From UBA5420 sp964485345 (GTDB lineage: Bacteria > Bacillota > Limnochordia > Darwinibacteriales > Darwinibacteriaceae), in contig CAZAJB010000008.1 in NCBI GenBank assembly GCA_964485345.1, positions 1 to 58,418 of the forward strand: a DNA stretch of 58,418 bases, in the 5' to 3' direction. The notes beneath the pieces were generated by a model, which was given only the letters and a program-made list of their open reading frames with translations, was not told the origin of the DNA and ran no database searches. This document shows, piece after piece, positions 1-8,783 of the stretch. Position 1 is the first letter of the stretch, and each line of letters starts with the position of its first letter. The position numbers were made by a program, and so were the translations under genes.

Positions 1-346
1 GGAAGAGAATGAGGGCGATGTACTCCAGAGGTTCCTCACCAATGTTCTTCATGCCATGACCTTGACCAGCCGCCGTAAGTGTCACATCCCCGGCCTTAAG
101 GGTAGAGGTTTGCCCATTATCATTGTACTCTGCCGTACCCCGCAGAATATAGAAGGTCTCCGATTCGTTCTCATGCACATGGTAGCCTAGGGATGAATCT
201 ACGTCAATTATGCCATGGGCGAACAGCCTGCCCTTCTCAGACATTTCTGCTGTACTTTCTAGCAAATGGCGCGTCGTGACCGTTCCCTCTCCACCAAAAC
301 GTTTCTCATTCGTCTCTGTCTTAATCTCGTTACCCTTGCGAATCAT
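1..346 (-). CDS. Cupin-domain protein (3' end cut by window edge)
   Basis: The first 115 codons of a leftward gene are visible; the rest lies beyond the window. The ATG at 346 follows a GGAGG site (reverse of 353-357). The protein has a single-domain cupin pattern: a first motif with G(X)5HxH-like spacing around GYHVHENESETFYILRG, then a second motif with GDVTLTAAGQGHGMKN. The His and Glu residues match the metal-binding positions of small cupin_2 proteins. Such proteins are cytosolic and bind a metal or small ligand; the substrate cannot be told. It is divergent from the GntR gene at 516 and has its own RBS. Family call is good, function unknown. Confidence 0.8.
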   Translation of the reverse strand, partial: MIRKGNEIKTETNEKRFGGEGTVTTRHLLESTAEMSEKGRLFAHGIIDVDSSLGYHVHENESETFYILRGTAEYNDNGQTSTLKAGDVTLTAAGQGHGMKNIGEEPLEYIALILF

Positions 347-446
347 TGGTATCCTCCATTCAGAGCGAGCTCTACGTATTGCTGCTACACTTCGCTGAGT
401 ATACGCAAAACCCTTCTAAGGCCTGGGATGAGGGGGTTGCTTTTTC

Positions 447-475
447 TTGCATTTTTGTAGCATCTGTATTATAAT
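447..475 (+). promoter_or_regulatory. Sigma-A-type promoter of the GntR gene
   Basis: TTGCAT (447-452) is followed by a 17-bp spacer and a perfect TATAAT (470-475). Transcription would start near 482, which gives a short leader before the ATG at 516. Confidence 0.7.
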
Positions 476-484
476 TAGTAATAC
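466..484 (+). promoter_or_regulatory. Palindromic operator overlapping the -10 box
   Basis: GTATTA (466-471) and TAATAC (479-484) form a 6-bp inverted repeat with a 7-bp centre that covers the TATAAT box. GntR/YtrA-type repressors bind such short palindromes and often control their own operon. Autoregulation by the product of the 516 gene is inferred. Confidence 0.5.
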
Positions 485-515
485 AAGTGATACAAGATTC
501 GAAAGGGGGAATACA

Positions 516-902
516 ATGCTGATCAGCCTGGATATGACTGGAGAGGAGCCCCTCTACCTTCAGCTCCGCAATGCCATTGTCTTGCTCATTGGCTCCGAGG
601 GTTTATCAGAAGGTGAGGGTTTGCCTAGTGTTCGCCAATTAGCCGAGGACTTGGGGATCAATGCCATGACAGTGAATAAGTCCTATACTCTTTTGAAAGA
701 CCAGGGTTTTATCGAAATCGACCGTCGTCAGGGTGCGAAGGTAATGGTGTCTCCAGAAATGCCGCCGCATTTCCCCGAACGTTGGCAAGGGCAGCTCGCT
801 CTCTTGATTGCAGAAGGTTTGGCTCGTGGTCTGAGCAAGGATGAGTTACTGCGTAGATATGAAATTCTTAGCGAGAATCTTACACAGGGGGGAATATCAT
901 AG
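516..902 (+). CDS. GntR-family (YtrA subfamily) transcriptional regulator
   Basis: This is a 128-residue DNA-binding protein. Residues about 1-75 form the winged helix of the GntR family: it opens with EPLYLQLRNAI, then has the helix-turn-helix core LPSVRQLAEDLGINAMTVNK and the wing around FIEIDRRQGAKV. The short C-terminal part (about 50 residues, helical) lacks an effector-binding domain, which is characteristic of the YtrA subfamily. Members usually repress an adjacent membrane-protein or ABC-transporter gene. The ATG at 516 is preferred over the upstream in-frame start at 447 because the promoter lies at 447-475 and GAAAGGGGG (501-509) is well placed. The stop is one base from the start of the next gene, so the two are co-transcribed. 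Confidence 0.9.
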   Translation: MLISLDMTGEEPLYLQLRNAIVLLIGSEGLSEGEGLPSVRQLAEDLGINAMTVNKSYTLLKDQGFIEIDRRQGAKVMVSPEMPPHFPERWQGQLALLIAEGLARGLSKDELLRRYEILSENLTQGGIS

Positions 903-903
903 G

Positions 904-2256
904 ATGTTGATCTTGATTCCACCATTGCTAATTGTTGTCGTTTCGGTTTTCCTTAGTTTTCGGTCTGCGGCCATTTTCAAAAAGAACGTGGTTCTCAATG
1001 TGACGTTGCCCCAGGAAGCCCAGGGCGACCCAAGGGTGGTCGCCATCATCGCTGCCTATAAAAGGAGCAATCTGCTCATACTCGTAGCTGCCGTGGGGAT
1101 CGGGGCGCTGATCCTTCTGGCTCGTGAGGTGAGTTTGTTCCTGATCTTGTTTACTGTCTGGCTTGGCCTCTTTCTTACAAGTGGGAGTCTTCTGCTAAAC
1201 GCCTATACCCGGCAACTGATGAGCCTTAAAGTCAAGGAAGAATGGTCTGGGGGCGCTCGCGATGTAGTTAGGGTTGACCTTGTTGTCTCCCGGGAAAAAG
1301 CGAAAATGCCAGTTTCAAGGCTGTGGTTGATCCCCCCGCTCCTCATTGCAGCAGTCCTCCTTGCCTGGGGCTTCCCTGGGCGGGAACAAATCAGCTTCGG
1401 AATTTTGGCTCTAGGCGAAACACTTCTGTTCTCGGTACTATACTCGCTTTCAGCGAGGGAACCTGCCCGGGCTTATAGTCACGATCGTAAAGTGAACCTG
1501 GCCATGACCAGGCTCCAGGTTCGTGGCTGGACATTGCTCTGGGTTGGCCTGGCAAACCTGCATGGGTTTTTTCTACTAGGTTCAGCGTTGGTTTTGCGCT
1601 ATGCCCAAACTTCCATCTTGGGCACCGTTATCGTTCCGATCGCCCTAGCAACCCTTGGGTTCATTGTCCTGACGGGCTCTAGCATCAGGCGCAAGCAAAA
1701 TCGTCTCTTGCAGGTTTCTGGCCCGGATCAGATTGTGGATGAGGATCACTATTGGCAGGGCTGGGTCTACAACAATCCCCATGACCAGAGAATTTTGGTG
1801 GAAAAGCGCGTAGGCTATGGTCAGACATTGAATATCGGGACCAAGAAGGGACGAATACTCTACTATGGCACCATGATTGGTGTAGGGGCGTTGATCGTAG
1901 GTTTGTTTTTTGTGTTCCTGGCCCTTGACACGATGGAATACGCTCTGCGAGTCAGCGATGACCAAGTGGTGGTTGAGGCCCCGCTTTACGGATTCAAGTT
2001 TACCACGCAGGATATTCAGAGCATTTCGCTCCTCGAAACCCTTCCGAGAGGTATGAGGACGAACGGGGCGGAGACCGCACGATACGCCATTGGCAATTTC
2101 ACAGTTACAGGCTTCGGCAAGAGCAAGTTGTTCATATATAAGAACAGGCCGCCCTACATCGTGATCGAACTAGAGGATCTCCATGTGCTTTTCAACACAA
2201 AGACACAGGAAGGAACGGAAGGCTACTATCGAAGGCTAGAGAGTGTGATCCCCTAG
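904..2256 (+). CDS. DUF5808-containing membrane protein, YtrA-regulator partner
   Basis: A 450-residue integral membrane protein whose ATG follows the regulator stop by one base. Hydrophobic stretches lie at about residues 1-20, 58-75, 77-98, 140-160, 163-180, 205-232 and 238-255, with a further one near 325-345. Residues about 279-305 carry the DUF5808 signature (HYWQGWVYNNP, then LVEKRVGYGQTLN). The last 100 residues are soluble and resemble a bacterial PH-like domain, as in related proteins. The DUF5808 and YtrA-type GntR combination recurs in Bacillota, where the pair is thought to deal with envelope stress or antimicrobial peptides; nothing here proves that. There is no recognisable catalytic motif. 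An upstream in-frame start at 841 lies inside the regulator and lacks an RBS. Confidence 0.8.
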   Translation: MLILIPPLLIVVVSVFLSFRSAAIFKKNVVLNVTLPQEAQGDPRVVAIIAAYKRSNLLILVAAVGIGALILLAREVSLFLILFTVWLGLFLTSGSLLLNAYTRQLMSLKVKEEWSGGARDVVRVDLVVSREKAKMPVSRLWLIPPLLIAAVLLAWGFPGREQISFGILALGETLLFSVLYSLSAREPARAYSHDRKVNLAMTRLQVRGWTLLWVGLANLHGFFLLGSALVLRYAQTSILGTVIVPIALATLGFIVLTGSSIRRKQNRLLQVSGPDQIVDEDHYWQGWVYNNPHDQRILVEKRVGYGQTLNIGTKKGRILYYGTMIGVGALIVGLFFVFLALDTMEYALRVSDDQVVVEAPLYGFKFTTQDIQSISLLETLPRGMRTNGAETARYAIGNFTVTGFGKSKLFIYKNRPPYIVIELEDLHVLFNTKTQEGTEGYYRRLESVIP

Positions 2257-2261
2257 ATCAG

Positions 2262-2283
2262 AAAAGGCCTCCTGCGGAGGCCT
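2262..2283 (-). terminator. Rho-independent terminator of the ABC exporter operon
   Basis: AGGCCTCC (2265-2272), loop TGC, GGAGGCCT (2276-2283) form an 8-bp perfect stem. Read leftward it is followed by a T run (AAAA at 2261-2264 on the plus strand). The stem begins inside the stop codon of the leftward ABC gene. It may also slow transcripts of the rightward 904 gene, though it lacks a T run in that direction. Confidence 0.75.
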
Positions 2284-4057
2284 ATCCTTCGAGAAACTGG
2301 TTCGTGTACAGACGGTAGTAGTATCCTTTGGCAGCCATGAGTTCATTATGGTTGCCCTTTTCTTGCACCTTTCCGCCCCGAATGACCAAAATGAGATCCG
2401 CAGAGCGCACGGTGGAGAGGCGGTGCGCAATGATAAAACTCGTGCGCCCCTTGAGTACTTTCCTGATGGCATCTTGAATGAGCATTTCCGTTTCGGTATC
2501 GATGGAGGAGGTGGCCTCATCCAAGACAAAGATTCTTGGAGCGGCCAAGATGGCCCTGGCGAAGGAGATTAACTGCTTCTGACCTGTAGAGAGAAGGTCG
2601 CCCCCTTCACCAACCTCTGTGTCGTAGCCCCGGGGCAGTCTGGTGATGAACTCATGAGCATTGACAAGCTCCGCTGCACGTTCGACCTCGGAGTCTGAAG
2701 CCTGCAGTCTCCCATAGCGGATGTTTTCTCTGATACTGCCAGAAAAGAGTTGGGGGCTCTGCAAAACATAGCCCAGATTGCTCTGTAGCCAAGCCAAGGG
2801 CCTATCGCGATAATCTACGCCATCGATCAGAACACGTCCGGCCGTAGGCTCATAGAAGCGGCAGGCCAGGTTGACAATGGTACTTTTTCCCGATCCCGTC
2901 TCACCAACGAGGGCGATGGTCTGCCCTGGCTTTACTTTGAGGTCGAAATCCACTAAGACAGGTTCTAGTGGGTTGTAAGCAAAGCTGACATTTTCAAACT
3001 CAACAGCACCTTCGATGCGGGGCCATTCACTGCTTATGCCGGGACGATCTTGGATTTCTGGTTCGGTGTTGATGAGTCCCATGACGCGCTCCGCAGCCGC
3101 ATGTGCCATCTGCAGTTCTGCAAAGATCCGGGCGATTTCCCGCACTGGATCAAAAAACTGGATCGTGTAGGATGCAAAGGCTACCAGCACTCCATAGGTA
3201 ATCGTGCCAGCTACAACCCCGTTCCCGCCAGCCCACAAGGTGAAGCTGGTGCCAATACTACCAAGCATGAGAACAATAGGGAGGTAGAGGGCGGAAAATG
3301 TTGCCGCCCTAATGCTCGAGCCTCGGAGTCCCGAGGTAAGCGTTTGGAACTCCTGCAAGTTTTTTTCTTCCCGGCTCAGAATTTTCGTTGTTGTGGCTCC
3401 CATGATTCCTTCACTAAAGGCTCCGGTGATCTTGGAGTTCACCCTCCGTACGTTACGGTAGGCTCGCAGGATCTGCCTTTGAAAATAGACACTGACCACC
3501 GCCAAAATCGGCAGGACGCACACTGTCAAGAGGGCGAGACGCCAATTCATGCTGAACATGACAATGGAATAGAAAATCATGGCCACTCCGCCCCACAAGA
3601 GATCGACTAGACTCCAAGAGACAATCTCCCCGAGACGATTCACGTCACTGGTAAGGCGGGCGAGGAGCCATCCTGCCGCCCTCTTGTCATAGAATGAAAA
3701 GGATAACTTATGCAAATGCTCAAAACCGGCTTGGCGGATGGTGTAGGTAACACCTGATTCTACTTTTCCAGCCATCTTGATGAAGATGTATATATTGAGG
3801 CTTTGTAGCATAACCAAGATCGCAAAGGCAACGGCAAACCAGCCTAGGCCCTCGGTCGTTGCTGGGACAATAAAACGGTCGATGGCTATTCGTGTCATAT
3901 AGGGAAAGAGGGCATCACCTGCTGCCATGCCCACAGATCCTAGCATAGCAAACCCAATGTACCGTTTGTAAGGTTTGGCTAGTCGCAGGATCTGGCGCCA
4001 CAGCTTCATGTCAATTTTTTCTTCATGCAGTTCCTCTTGGATAACCGCTTCTTGCAT
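2282..4057 (-). CDS. ABC exporter half-transporter, BmrD/YheH-like subunit
   Basis: A 591-residue fused permease-ATPase of the multidrug exporter type. The N-terminal half holds about six membrane helices. The nucleotide-binding domain has Walker A GETGSGKST (about residue 385), a deviant signature LSTGQ (about 489) in place of LSGGQ, and a canonical Walker B with catalytic Glu in FVLDEATSSID (about 509). Together with the partner at 4074-5849, which has an intact signature but an Asp in place of the Walker B Glu, this gives one active and one degenerate ATP site, as in BmrCD and TM287/288. The ATG at 4057 follows GAGGAAGGTG, 16 bases after the partner's stop; the longer in-frame start at 4138 overlaps the partner. 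The substrate is unknown; drugs or lipids are usual for this family. Confidence 0.9.
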   Translation of the reverse strand: MQEAVIQEELHEEKIDMKLWRQILRLAKPYKRYIGFAMLGSVGMAAGDALFPYMTRIAIDRFIVPATTEGLGWFAVAFAILVMLQSLNIYIFIKMAGKVESGVTYTIRQAGFEHLHKLSFSFYDKRAAGWLLARLTSDVNRLGEIVSWSLVDLLWGGVAMIFYSIVMFSMNWRLALLTVCVLPILAVVSVYFQRQILRAYRNVRRVNSKITGAFSEGIMGATTTKILSREEKNLQEFQTLTSGLRGSSIRAATFSALYLPIVLMLGSIGTSFTLWAGGNGVVAGTITYGVLVAFASYTIQFFDPVREIARIFAELQMAHAAAERVMGLINTEPEIQDRPGISSEWPRIEGAVEFENVSFAYNPLEPVLVDFDLKVKPGQTIALVGETGSGKSTIVNLACRFYEPTAGRVLIDGVDYRDRPLAWLQSNLGYVLQSPQLFSGSIRENIRYGRLQASDSEVERAAELVNAHEFITRLPRGYDTEVGEGGDLLSTGQKQLISFARAILAAPRIFVLDEATSSIDTETEMLIQDAIRKVLKGRTSFIIAHRLSTVRSADLILVIRGGKVQEKGNHNELMAAKGYYYRLYTNQFLEG

Positions 4058-4073
4058 ACGATCACCTTCCTCG

Positions 4074-5849
4074 TCAAACCGAAATTTCGGCTTCCAGAGT
4101 ATTTTGTATGTCCCAAATACGTGCGTAGGGTCCGTCAACTTTCATCAGTTCCCCATGGGTACCTCTCTGTACGATCTTGCCGTGATCTAAGACCAAGATT
4201 AGATCTGCTCCAGCGAGACTGGTAACCCTGTGGGAAATCAAGAAGGTGGTAGCACTGTCAGAACGCTTTTCCAGGGCACTCTGGATGGCTACGTCGGTTT
4301 CCGTATCTACTGCGCTGAGGGAATCGTCGAAAATCAGAATGGGGCTATTGGTGATAAGGGCCCTCGCAATGGCAATCCTTTGCCTTTGGCCACCAGAAAC
4401 GGAGACGCCTCGTTCACCCACTAGAGTCTCATAGCCCTGATTGAAACTGAGAATTACATCATGGATAGCTGCTTGCTGGCAGATGCCATAGAGCTCCTGA
4501 TCCTCAACGTCGCCGCTGGCCAGGGTGATGTTCTCCCGAATTGTCTTGGCAAACAAAAATGGTTCTTGCGAAACGACGGCTACATTCTTGCGCATCCATT
4601 TCTTGTCGATGGTGCTGAGTTCGCGGCCGCCCATCTTGATCGACCCTCCCTCGTAATCATAGAGGCGAGCCAAGAGGTGGACGAGGGAGCTTTTTCCAGA
4701 ACCGGTGTGACCTAAGAGAGCCACCGTTTGCCCTGCCTGCACCGAAAAACTCACATTCTCCAGGACGAGCTGTCCTGGCTCATAACCAAAGCAGACATTG
4801 TCGAAAACGATATCACCGGTGATGGGGGGCTGTTCAAGGTTTTCTTCGAGTTCTTCCCTTGGTTCATCAAAGATCTCCTGTAGCCTTTCTGCTGCTACGA
4901 AGGCCTTGCCCATGTCGGTGAGTAGCCGCCCTAGTTGGCGCACTGGCCAGACCAGCATGCCGATGTAGGTGCTAAAGAGCGCCATGGTTCCCAGAGTGAT
5001 CTCTCCCTGGGCAGCAAAGTAGGTGCCGGACACTAGGACTAAACCAATCTGAAAAAAGGCAAGAAGGTCACTGCCAGCCCAATAGCAGGCTAAAAGCCAT
5101 ATCAAGTGGTACAGCTTATCGCGGTTAACCTGGTTCTTTGTATCAAATCGACCAATCTCGTAGTCTTGATTGGCGAAGGCACGCACCACCCTGATTCCAG
5201 TCAGGTTTTCCTGCAGTACTGTGGTGAGCTCCGCCTCGGCTTCGTCGGCCTCCTTAAAGGCCTTTTTTACCTTGATAAAGAAGAGGATGGCGAAGGCAAA
5301 GATAATGGGTATCGCAATCATGGAAAGCATTGTCATGCGCCGATCAGCCTGCAGCATGATGCTTGCGATCAGGAGCACCAAAAAAAGGGCGTTCCCCATT
5401 TCCACAAGTTGCACACCCAGAAACCGACGAATGGTCTCCACATCGGAGGTACATCGTTGCATGATATCGCCGCTATCCGCTTCCTTGTGATACTTATAAG
5501 AAAGATGCTGAATGTGGTCATAGACCCGATCTCGCATATTCTTGGCAATGTTTTCACTGGCTTGGGCAGCGAGTCTTCCCCTCAGAAACATAAAAAAGCC
5601 CCTGAATATGGTGATGATAATCAACACTATACCAGGGACCCAAAATGCTTGACCGATATTCTCCACAAAGCTGCGTATCAAGAGCGGCGCCGCAAGTGGT
5701 TCATCTCCGATAATGCTGTCGATGGTGATTCGTATCACCAACGGGGCGGAGATGGAGGCTAGGCTCGCCAATCCTACTGAGAGGATGGCTCCAAGATATA
5801 ATAGTCGATTGTTTGCCATGTAATTCCAGAGTATTCGTACCGATTTCAT
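4074..5849 (-). CDS. ABC exporter half-transporter, BmrC/YheI-like subunit
   Basis: A 591-residue permease-ATPase and the first gene of the leftward operon. Six membrane helices precede an ATPase domain with Walker A GHTGSGKSS (about 379), the canonical signature VSGGQRQR (about 480) and a degenerate Walker B, IFDDSLSAVD, where Asp replaces the catalytic Glu. That substitution is the hallmark of the non-hydrolysing site in heterodimeric exporters, so the product should pair with the next gene's product. The ATG at 5849 follows GGAGG with suitable spacing. The promoter is at 5891-5919. There is no dedicated regulator next to it. Confidence 0.9.
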   Translation of the reverse strand: MKSVRILWNYMANNRLLYLGAILSVGLASLASISAPLVIRITIDSIIGDEPLAAPLLIRSFVENIGQAFWVPGIVLIIITIFRGFFMFLRGRLAAQASENIAKNMRDRVYDHIQHLSYKYHKEADSGDIMQRCTSDVETIRRFLGVQLVEMGNALFLVLLIASIMLQADRRMTMLSMIAIPIIFAFAILFFIKVKKAFKEADEAEAELTTVLQENLTGIRVVRAFANQDYEIGRFDTKNQVNRDKLYHLIWLLACYWAGSDLLAFFQIGLVLVSGTYFAAQGEITLGTMALFSTYIGMLVWPVRQLGRLLTDMGKAFVAAERLQEIFDEPREELEENLEQPPITGDIVFDNVCFGYEPGQLVLENVSFSVQAGQTVALLGHTGSGKSSLVHLLARLYDYEGGSIKMGGRELSTIDKKWMRKNVAVVSQEPFLFAKTIRENITLASGDVEDQELYGICQQAAIHDVILSFNQGYETLVGERGVSVSGGQRQRIAIARALITNSPILIFDDSLSAVDTETDVAIQSALEKRSDSATTFLISHRVTSLAGADLILVLDHGKIVQRGTHGELMKVDGPYARIWDIQNTLEAEISV

Positions 5850-5890
5850 GCCGCGAGGCCTCCTTTCGCTTTCGAAATGTGCACTTTTTC

Positions 5891-5919
5891 ACTATAGCAC
5901 CAAATATTTCTTTAGGCAA
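5891..5919 (-). promoter_or_regulatory. Promoter of the ABC exporter operon
   Basis: Leftward TTGCCT (5914-5919), 17-bp spacer, TATAGT (5891-5896). Start of transcription is expected near 5884, about 35 bases before the ATG at 5849. Confidence 0.65.
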
Positions 5920-5957
5920 GGGTCCTATCGTTTGTGAACTGTTTTTTCCAAATACGC

Positions 5958-5986
5958 TTGCTTTTGCCATATTGAAATGATATGAT
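5958..5986 (+). promoter_or_regulatory. Promoter of the SPFH-protein operon, with overlapping inverted repeat
   Basis: TTGCTT (5958-5963), 17-bp spacer, TATGAT (5981-5986). TGATAT (5978-5983) and ATATCA (5991-5996) form an inverted repeat with a 7-bp centre across the -10 box, a plausible operator. The Arc-type regulator encoded at the end of this operon (7059) is one candidate for binding it; that is inference. Confidence 0.6.
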
Positions 5987-6033
5987 AATGATATCAAATA
6001 AGTATCTAATCTGTGTCGAGGGGAGACGAATTT

Positions 6034-7056
6034 ATGAACGAAAAAGTCTTGAAAGCGAAAGCGGGGATCCCTTGGTTAATCCTCTTTGTCTTGCTTTATG
6101 TGGGGATGGTCGGTCTAGTTATTCTCGGAGGCGTTCTGTTGGATGGTGGGAGGAATATTGGTGCTTTACCTCTGGTCGTTGGCATACTCGGTCTTTTTGT
6201 GGCAATCATCCCCTTCTTAGGCTTTAGAGTAATTAAGCCCCAAGAAGCGCTGGTGCTCACACTGTTTGGCCAGTACACCGGTACATTGAGAGAACCAGGA
6301 TTCTTCTGGATCCATCCCTTTTCTTCTGCCGTTAACCCAGCTGCAAGAACCCGTTTGGGCCAGAGCTCCGACGTAGATAAAGACGCGGGGTCAAAGATTG
6401 TCGTTGCGGGGCAGGGTTCCTCGGGGCAAATTTCTGTCCCTAGCAAGAAACTCTCTTTGAAGATTATGACTCTCAACAATGCCAAGCAAAAGGTTAACGA
6501 CGCTTTGGGTAATCCGGTCGAAATCGGTATTGCTGTCATGTGGAGAGTTGTCGACACGGCCCAGGCGGTCTTCAACGTTGATAACTACAAAGAATACTTG
6601 TCGCTGCAGTGCGACAGTGCGCTCAGGGACATCGTCCGCATCTACCCGTATGATGTAGCACCGGGAGTGGATACGACCGGTGATGGGATGCCTGATGATG
6701 GCAGTCTGAGGGGTTCGAGCAGAATAGTAGCAGAGCGAATTCAGCAGACAATTCAAAGCAAGGTTGAAGAGGCAGGTCTTGAGATTATTGAAGCCCGCAT
6801 TACGCATTTAGCCTATGCACCCGAAATTGCTGCCGTGATGCTGCAAAGGCAACAGGCCAGCGCCATCATTGATGCGAGAAAAATGATTGTTGACGGGGCT
6901 GTAGGAATGGTCGAGATGGCCCTTGACACCCTCAGCGAAAACAACGTGGTAAATCTTGACGAAGAGCGCAAAGCCGCGATGGTGTCAAATCTCCTTGTCA
7001 TTCTGTGCGGTAACAGAGACGCCCAGCCTGTCGTGAACAGTGGAAGTCTGTATTAA
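6034..7056 (+). CDS. SPFH/Band 7 (prohibitin-stomatin-flotillin) membrane protein
   Basis: A 340-residue protein. Two hydrophobic segments (about residues 12-32 and 38-58) anchor it near the N terminus. The SPFH domain follows, starting at the typical phrase VIKPQEALVLTLFGQYTGT and running to about residue 290, with the conserved helix around EAGLEIIEARITHLAYAPEIA. Members form large oligomeric cages on the inner membrane leaflet and often act with proteases or in membrane stress. No NfeD partner or protease lies beside it. The ATG at 6034 follows GAGGGGAG. It is closely followed by the small regulator at 7059 (2-base gap), a pairing often seen for this SPFH type. Confidence 0.88.
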   Translation: MNEKVLKAKAGIPWLILFVLLYVGMVGLVILGGVLLDGGRNIGALPLVVGILGLFVAIIPFLGFRVIKPQEALVLTLFGQYTGTLREPGFFWIHPFSSAVNPAARTRLGQSSDVDKDAGSKIVVAGQGSSGQISVPSKKLSLKIMTLNNAKQKVNDALGNPVEIGIAVMWRVVDTAQAVFNVDNYKEYLSLQCDSALRDIVRIYPYDVAPGVDTTGDGMPDDGSLRGSSRIVAERIQQTIQSKVEEAGLEIIEARITHLAYAPEIAAVMLQRQQASAIIDARKMIVDGAVGMVEMALDTLSENNVVNLDEERKAAMVSNLLVILCGNRDAQPVVNSGSLY

Positions 7057-7058
7057 GC

Positions 7059-7241
7059 ATGTCTAAGAAGCAAGTCCCGCTTCGCTTGTCTCAGAAACTC
7101 TATGAGGAGATTGCCGCCTGGGCCGCGGACGATTTCCGCTCGGTAAACGGACAGATCGAGTTCTTACTCACAGAGTGTGTGCGGCAACGAAAAAAGACTG
7201 GCAAGTATGTTCCAGACGATGTACGCAACCGTGACGTGTAA
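7059..7241 (+). CDS. Small Arc-type ribbon-helix-helix DNA-binding protein
   Basis: A 60-residue protein that begins two bases after the SPFH stop and is therefore co-transcribed. It fits the ribbon-helix-helix fold: a short beta strand (QVPLRLSQKLYEEI), a first helix through AAWAADDF, then the turn and second helix RSVNGQIEFLLTECVRQR. Dimers of such proteins bind operators through the beta ribbon. No toxin gene is adjacent, so an antitoxin role is unlikely. Control of the SPFH operon is plausible. The basic and acidic tail is probably disordered. Confidence 0.75.
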   Translation: MSKKQVPLRLSQKLYEEIAAWAADDFRSVNGQIEFLLTECVRQRKKTGKYVPDDVRNRDV

Positions 7242-7246
7242 TGAGA

Positions 7247-7270
7247 GGGGCCTTTCGAGGTCCCTTTCGT
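7247..7270 (+). terminator. Terminator after the SPFH operon
   Basis: GGGGCCT (7247-7253), loop TTCG, AGGTCCC (7258-7264) pair over 7 bp with one G-T, followed by TTTCGTT. Confidence 0.65.
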
Positions 7271-7362
7271 TGTGCCAGGAAAACTTTGCCCCCGTGAAGG
7301 GAAATAGGATGACGAACCTAATAGTAATGGTAAATGTAAAAAACATGCGAGGGGGAGTTTAC

Positions 7363-8745
7363 ATGACATCGTATCAACCAGAACCGTACAAGATTAAAAT
7401 GGTGGAACCCATCAGGCTCTTGCCGCGGGAAGAACGTCAAAAGTGTATTGAGAAGGCGGGGTATAACCCGTTTTTGTTACGTAGTGATGAGGTCTATATC
7501 GATTTGCTTACCGACAGCGGGACCGGTGCCATGAGTGATAGGCAGTGGGCTGGGTTGATGCTCGGGGATGAGTCTTACGCAGGAAGCCTCAACTTCTATC
7601 ACCTCGAAGAGACGGTTCAAACCCTCACAGGGCACAAGTACGTCATACCCACTCACCAAGGGAGGGGAGCAGAACAGGTCATCTTCCCCCTCTTAATTCA
7701 ACGCAAGGGTCAGTACGTCTTGGGTAACATGCATTTTGACACCACCAAAGCCCATATCGAACTAGGTCGAGGAAAAGCGGTGAACTTTATCAACGCCGAA
7801 GCCCTAGATACGGCCAAGGAGCATCCCTTTAAGGGCAACTTCGATTTGGAGGCTATGGAGAGGTTTATTCAGGAAAAGGGACAGGATTCGATTGCTGCCA
7901 TTGTGACCACTGTGACTTGTAACAGTGTGGGTGGACAGCCAATCTCGCTGGCCAATATCAAGGCTGCCTATGCATTGGCGAAGAAGTACGACATACCCGT
8001 TGTTATGGACAGTGCCCGCTTTGCAGAGAACGCTTATTTTATCAAGCAACGCGAAGAGGGCTACGCGAACCGGAGTATTCCGGAAATTGTGAAGGAACAG
8101 TTCTCCTACTGCGATGCATTCACCATGAGTGCCAAGAAAGATGGCTTGGTGAACATTGGTGGAGTCTTGGCTATACGCGAGGATAAAGAGCTCTTCCAGC
8201 GCTGCCAAGCCATGGTCGTGCCCTTGGAGGGGTTTCCAACATATGGGGGCTTAGCTGGCCGTGATATGGAGGCTCTTGCTATTGGTCTCAAAGAAGTCGT
8301 GGACGAAGACTATCTAACGCAGCGCATTTCTCAGGTAGGCCTCTTGGGTAGACTACTGCAAGAGGAAGGCGTTCCGGTACAATCACCCATCGGCGGTCAT
8401 GCCGTCTTTGTAGACGTGGGTAGGATTTTGCCTGCTATGCCCAAGACACAGTATCCTGCCCACGCCTTTGCAGTTGCTCTCTACATAGAGAGCGGTATTC
8501 GATCTGTAGAGATTGGCTCTTTGCTGTTCGGTCGGGATCCTGAGACGGGTGAAGACGGTCTATCCGATTTAGAGCTGCTTCGTTTGACGATTCCTCGCAG
8601 GGTCTACACCGACAACCATATGCGCTATATTGCCGATTCTATAGCTAAGGTCTACGCCAAGCGGGATGCTATCAAGGGAATTGCCTTTGAATATGAACCA
8701 CCGATTCTGCGCCACTTTACCGCTCGCTTTTGTCTTGTAGATTGA
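7363..8745 (+). CDS. tnaA: Tryptophanase (L-tryptophan indole-lyase)
   Basis: A 460-residue PLP enzyme that splits L-tryptophan to indole, pyruvate and ammonia. It belongs to the beta-eliminating lyase family. PTHQGRGAEQ, VVMDSARFAENAYFIKQRE and the PLP-lysine motif MSAKKD (Lys about 259) are present. Features separate it from tyrosine phenol-lyase: FDTT (Asp about 126) in place of FTTT, EIGSLLFGRD in place of the phenol-binding Arg segment, and RHFTARF near the C terminus with the His of tryptophanases. Length is normal. The ATG at 7363 follows GAGGGGGAG; in-frame upstream starts have no RBS. No tryptophan permease and no TnaC-like leader rich in Trp precede it. The 38-base gap suggests read-through into pepF. 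Confidence 0.9.
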   Translation: MTSYQPEPYKIKMVEPIRLLPREERQKCIEKAGYNPFLLRSDEVYIDLLTDSGTGAMSDRQWAGLMLGDESYAGSLNFYHLEETVQTLTGHKYVIPTHQGRGAEQVIFPLLIQRKGQYVLGNMHFDTTKAHIELGRGKAVNFINAEALDTAKEHPFKGNFDLEAMERFIQEKGQDSIAAIVTTVTCNSVGGQPISLANIKAAYALAKKYDIPVVMDSARFAENAYFIKQREEGYANRSIPEIVKEQFSYCDAFTMSAKKDGLVNIGGVLAIREDKELFQRCQAMVVPLEGFPTYGGLAGRDMEALAIGLKEVVDEDYLTQRISQVGLLGRLLQEEGVPVQSPIGGHAVFVDVGRILPAMPKTQYPAHAFAVALYIESGIRSVEIGSLLFGRDPETGEDGLSDLELLRLTIPRRVYTDNHMRYIADSIAKVYAKRDAIKGIAFEYEPPILRHFTARFCLVD

Positions 8746-8783
8746 GCTTGGCCGCAAGGTCCATCATTTTGAGGAGGTAGTGT

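Noticed and set aside
2282..5849. Several long ORFs on the plus strand inside the ABC exporter genes
   Set aside because: They lie wholly opposite well-supported genes, lack ribosome binding sites and show no family pattern.
7059..7241. Antitoxin of a toxin-antitoxin pair
   Set aside because: No small toxin ORF lies next to it; the adjacent gene is an SPFH protein.
7301..7362. TnaC-like leader peptide for tryptophanase
   Set aside because: The short in-frame codons before the ATG have no Trp and no stop, and they simply continue into tnaA.
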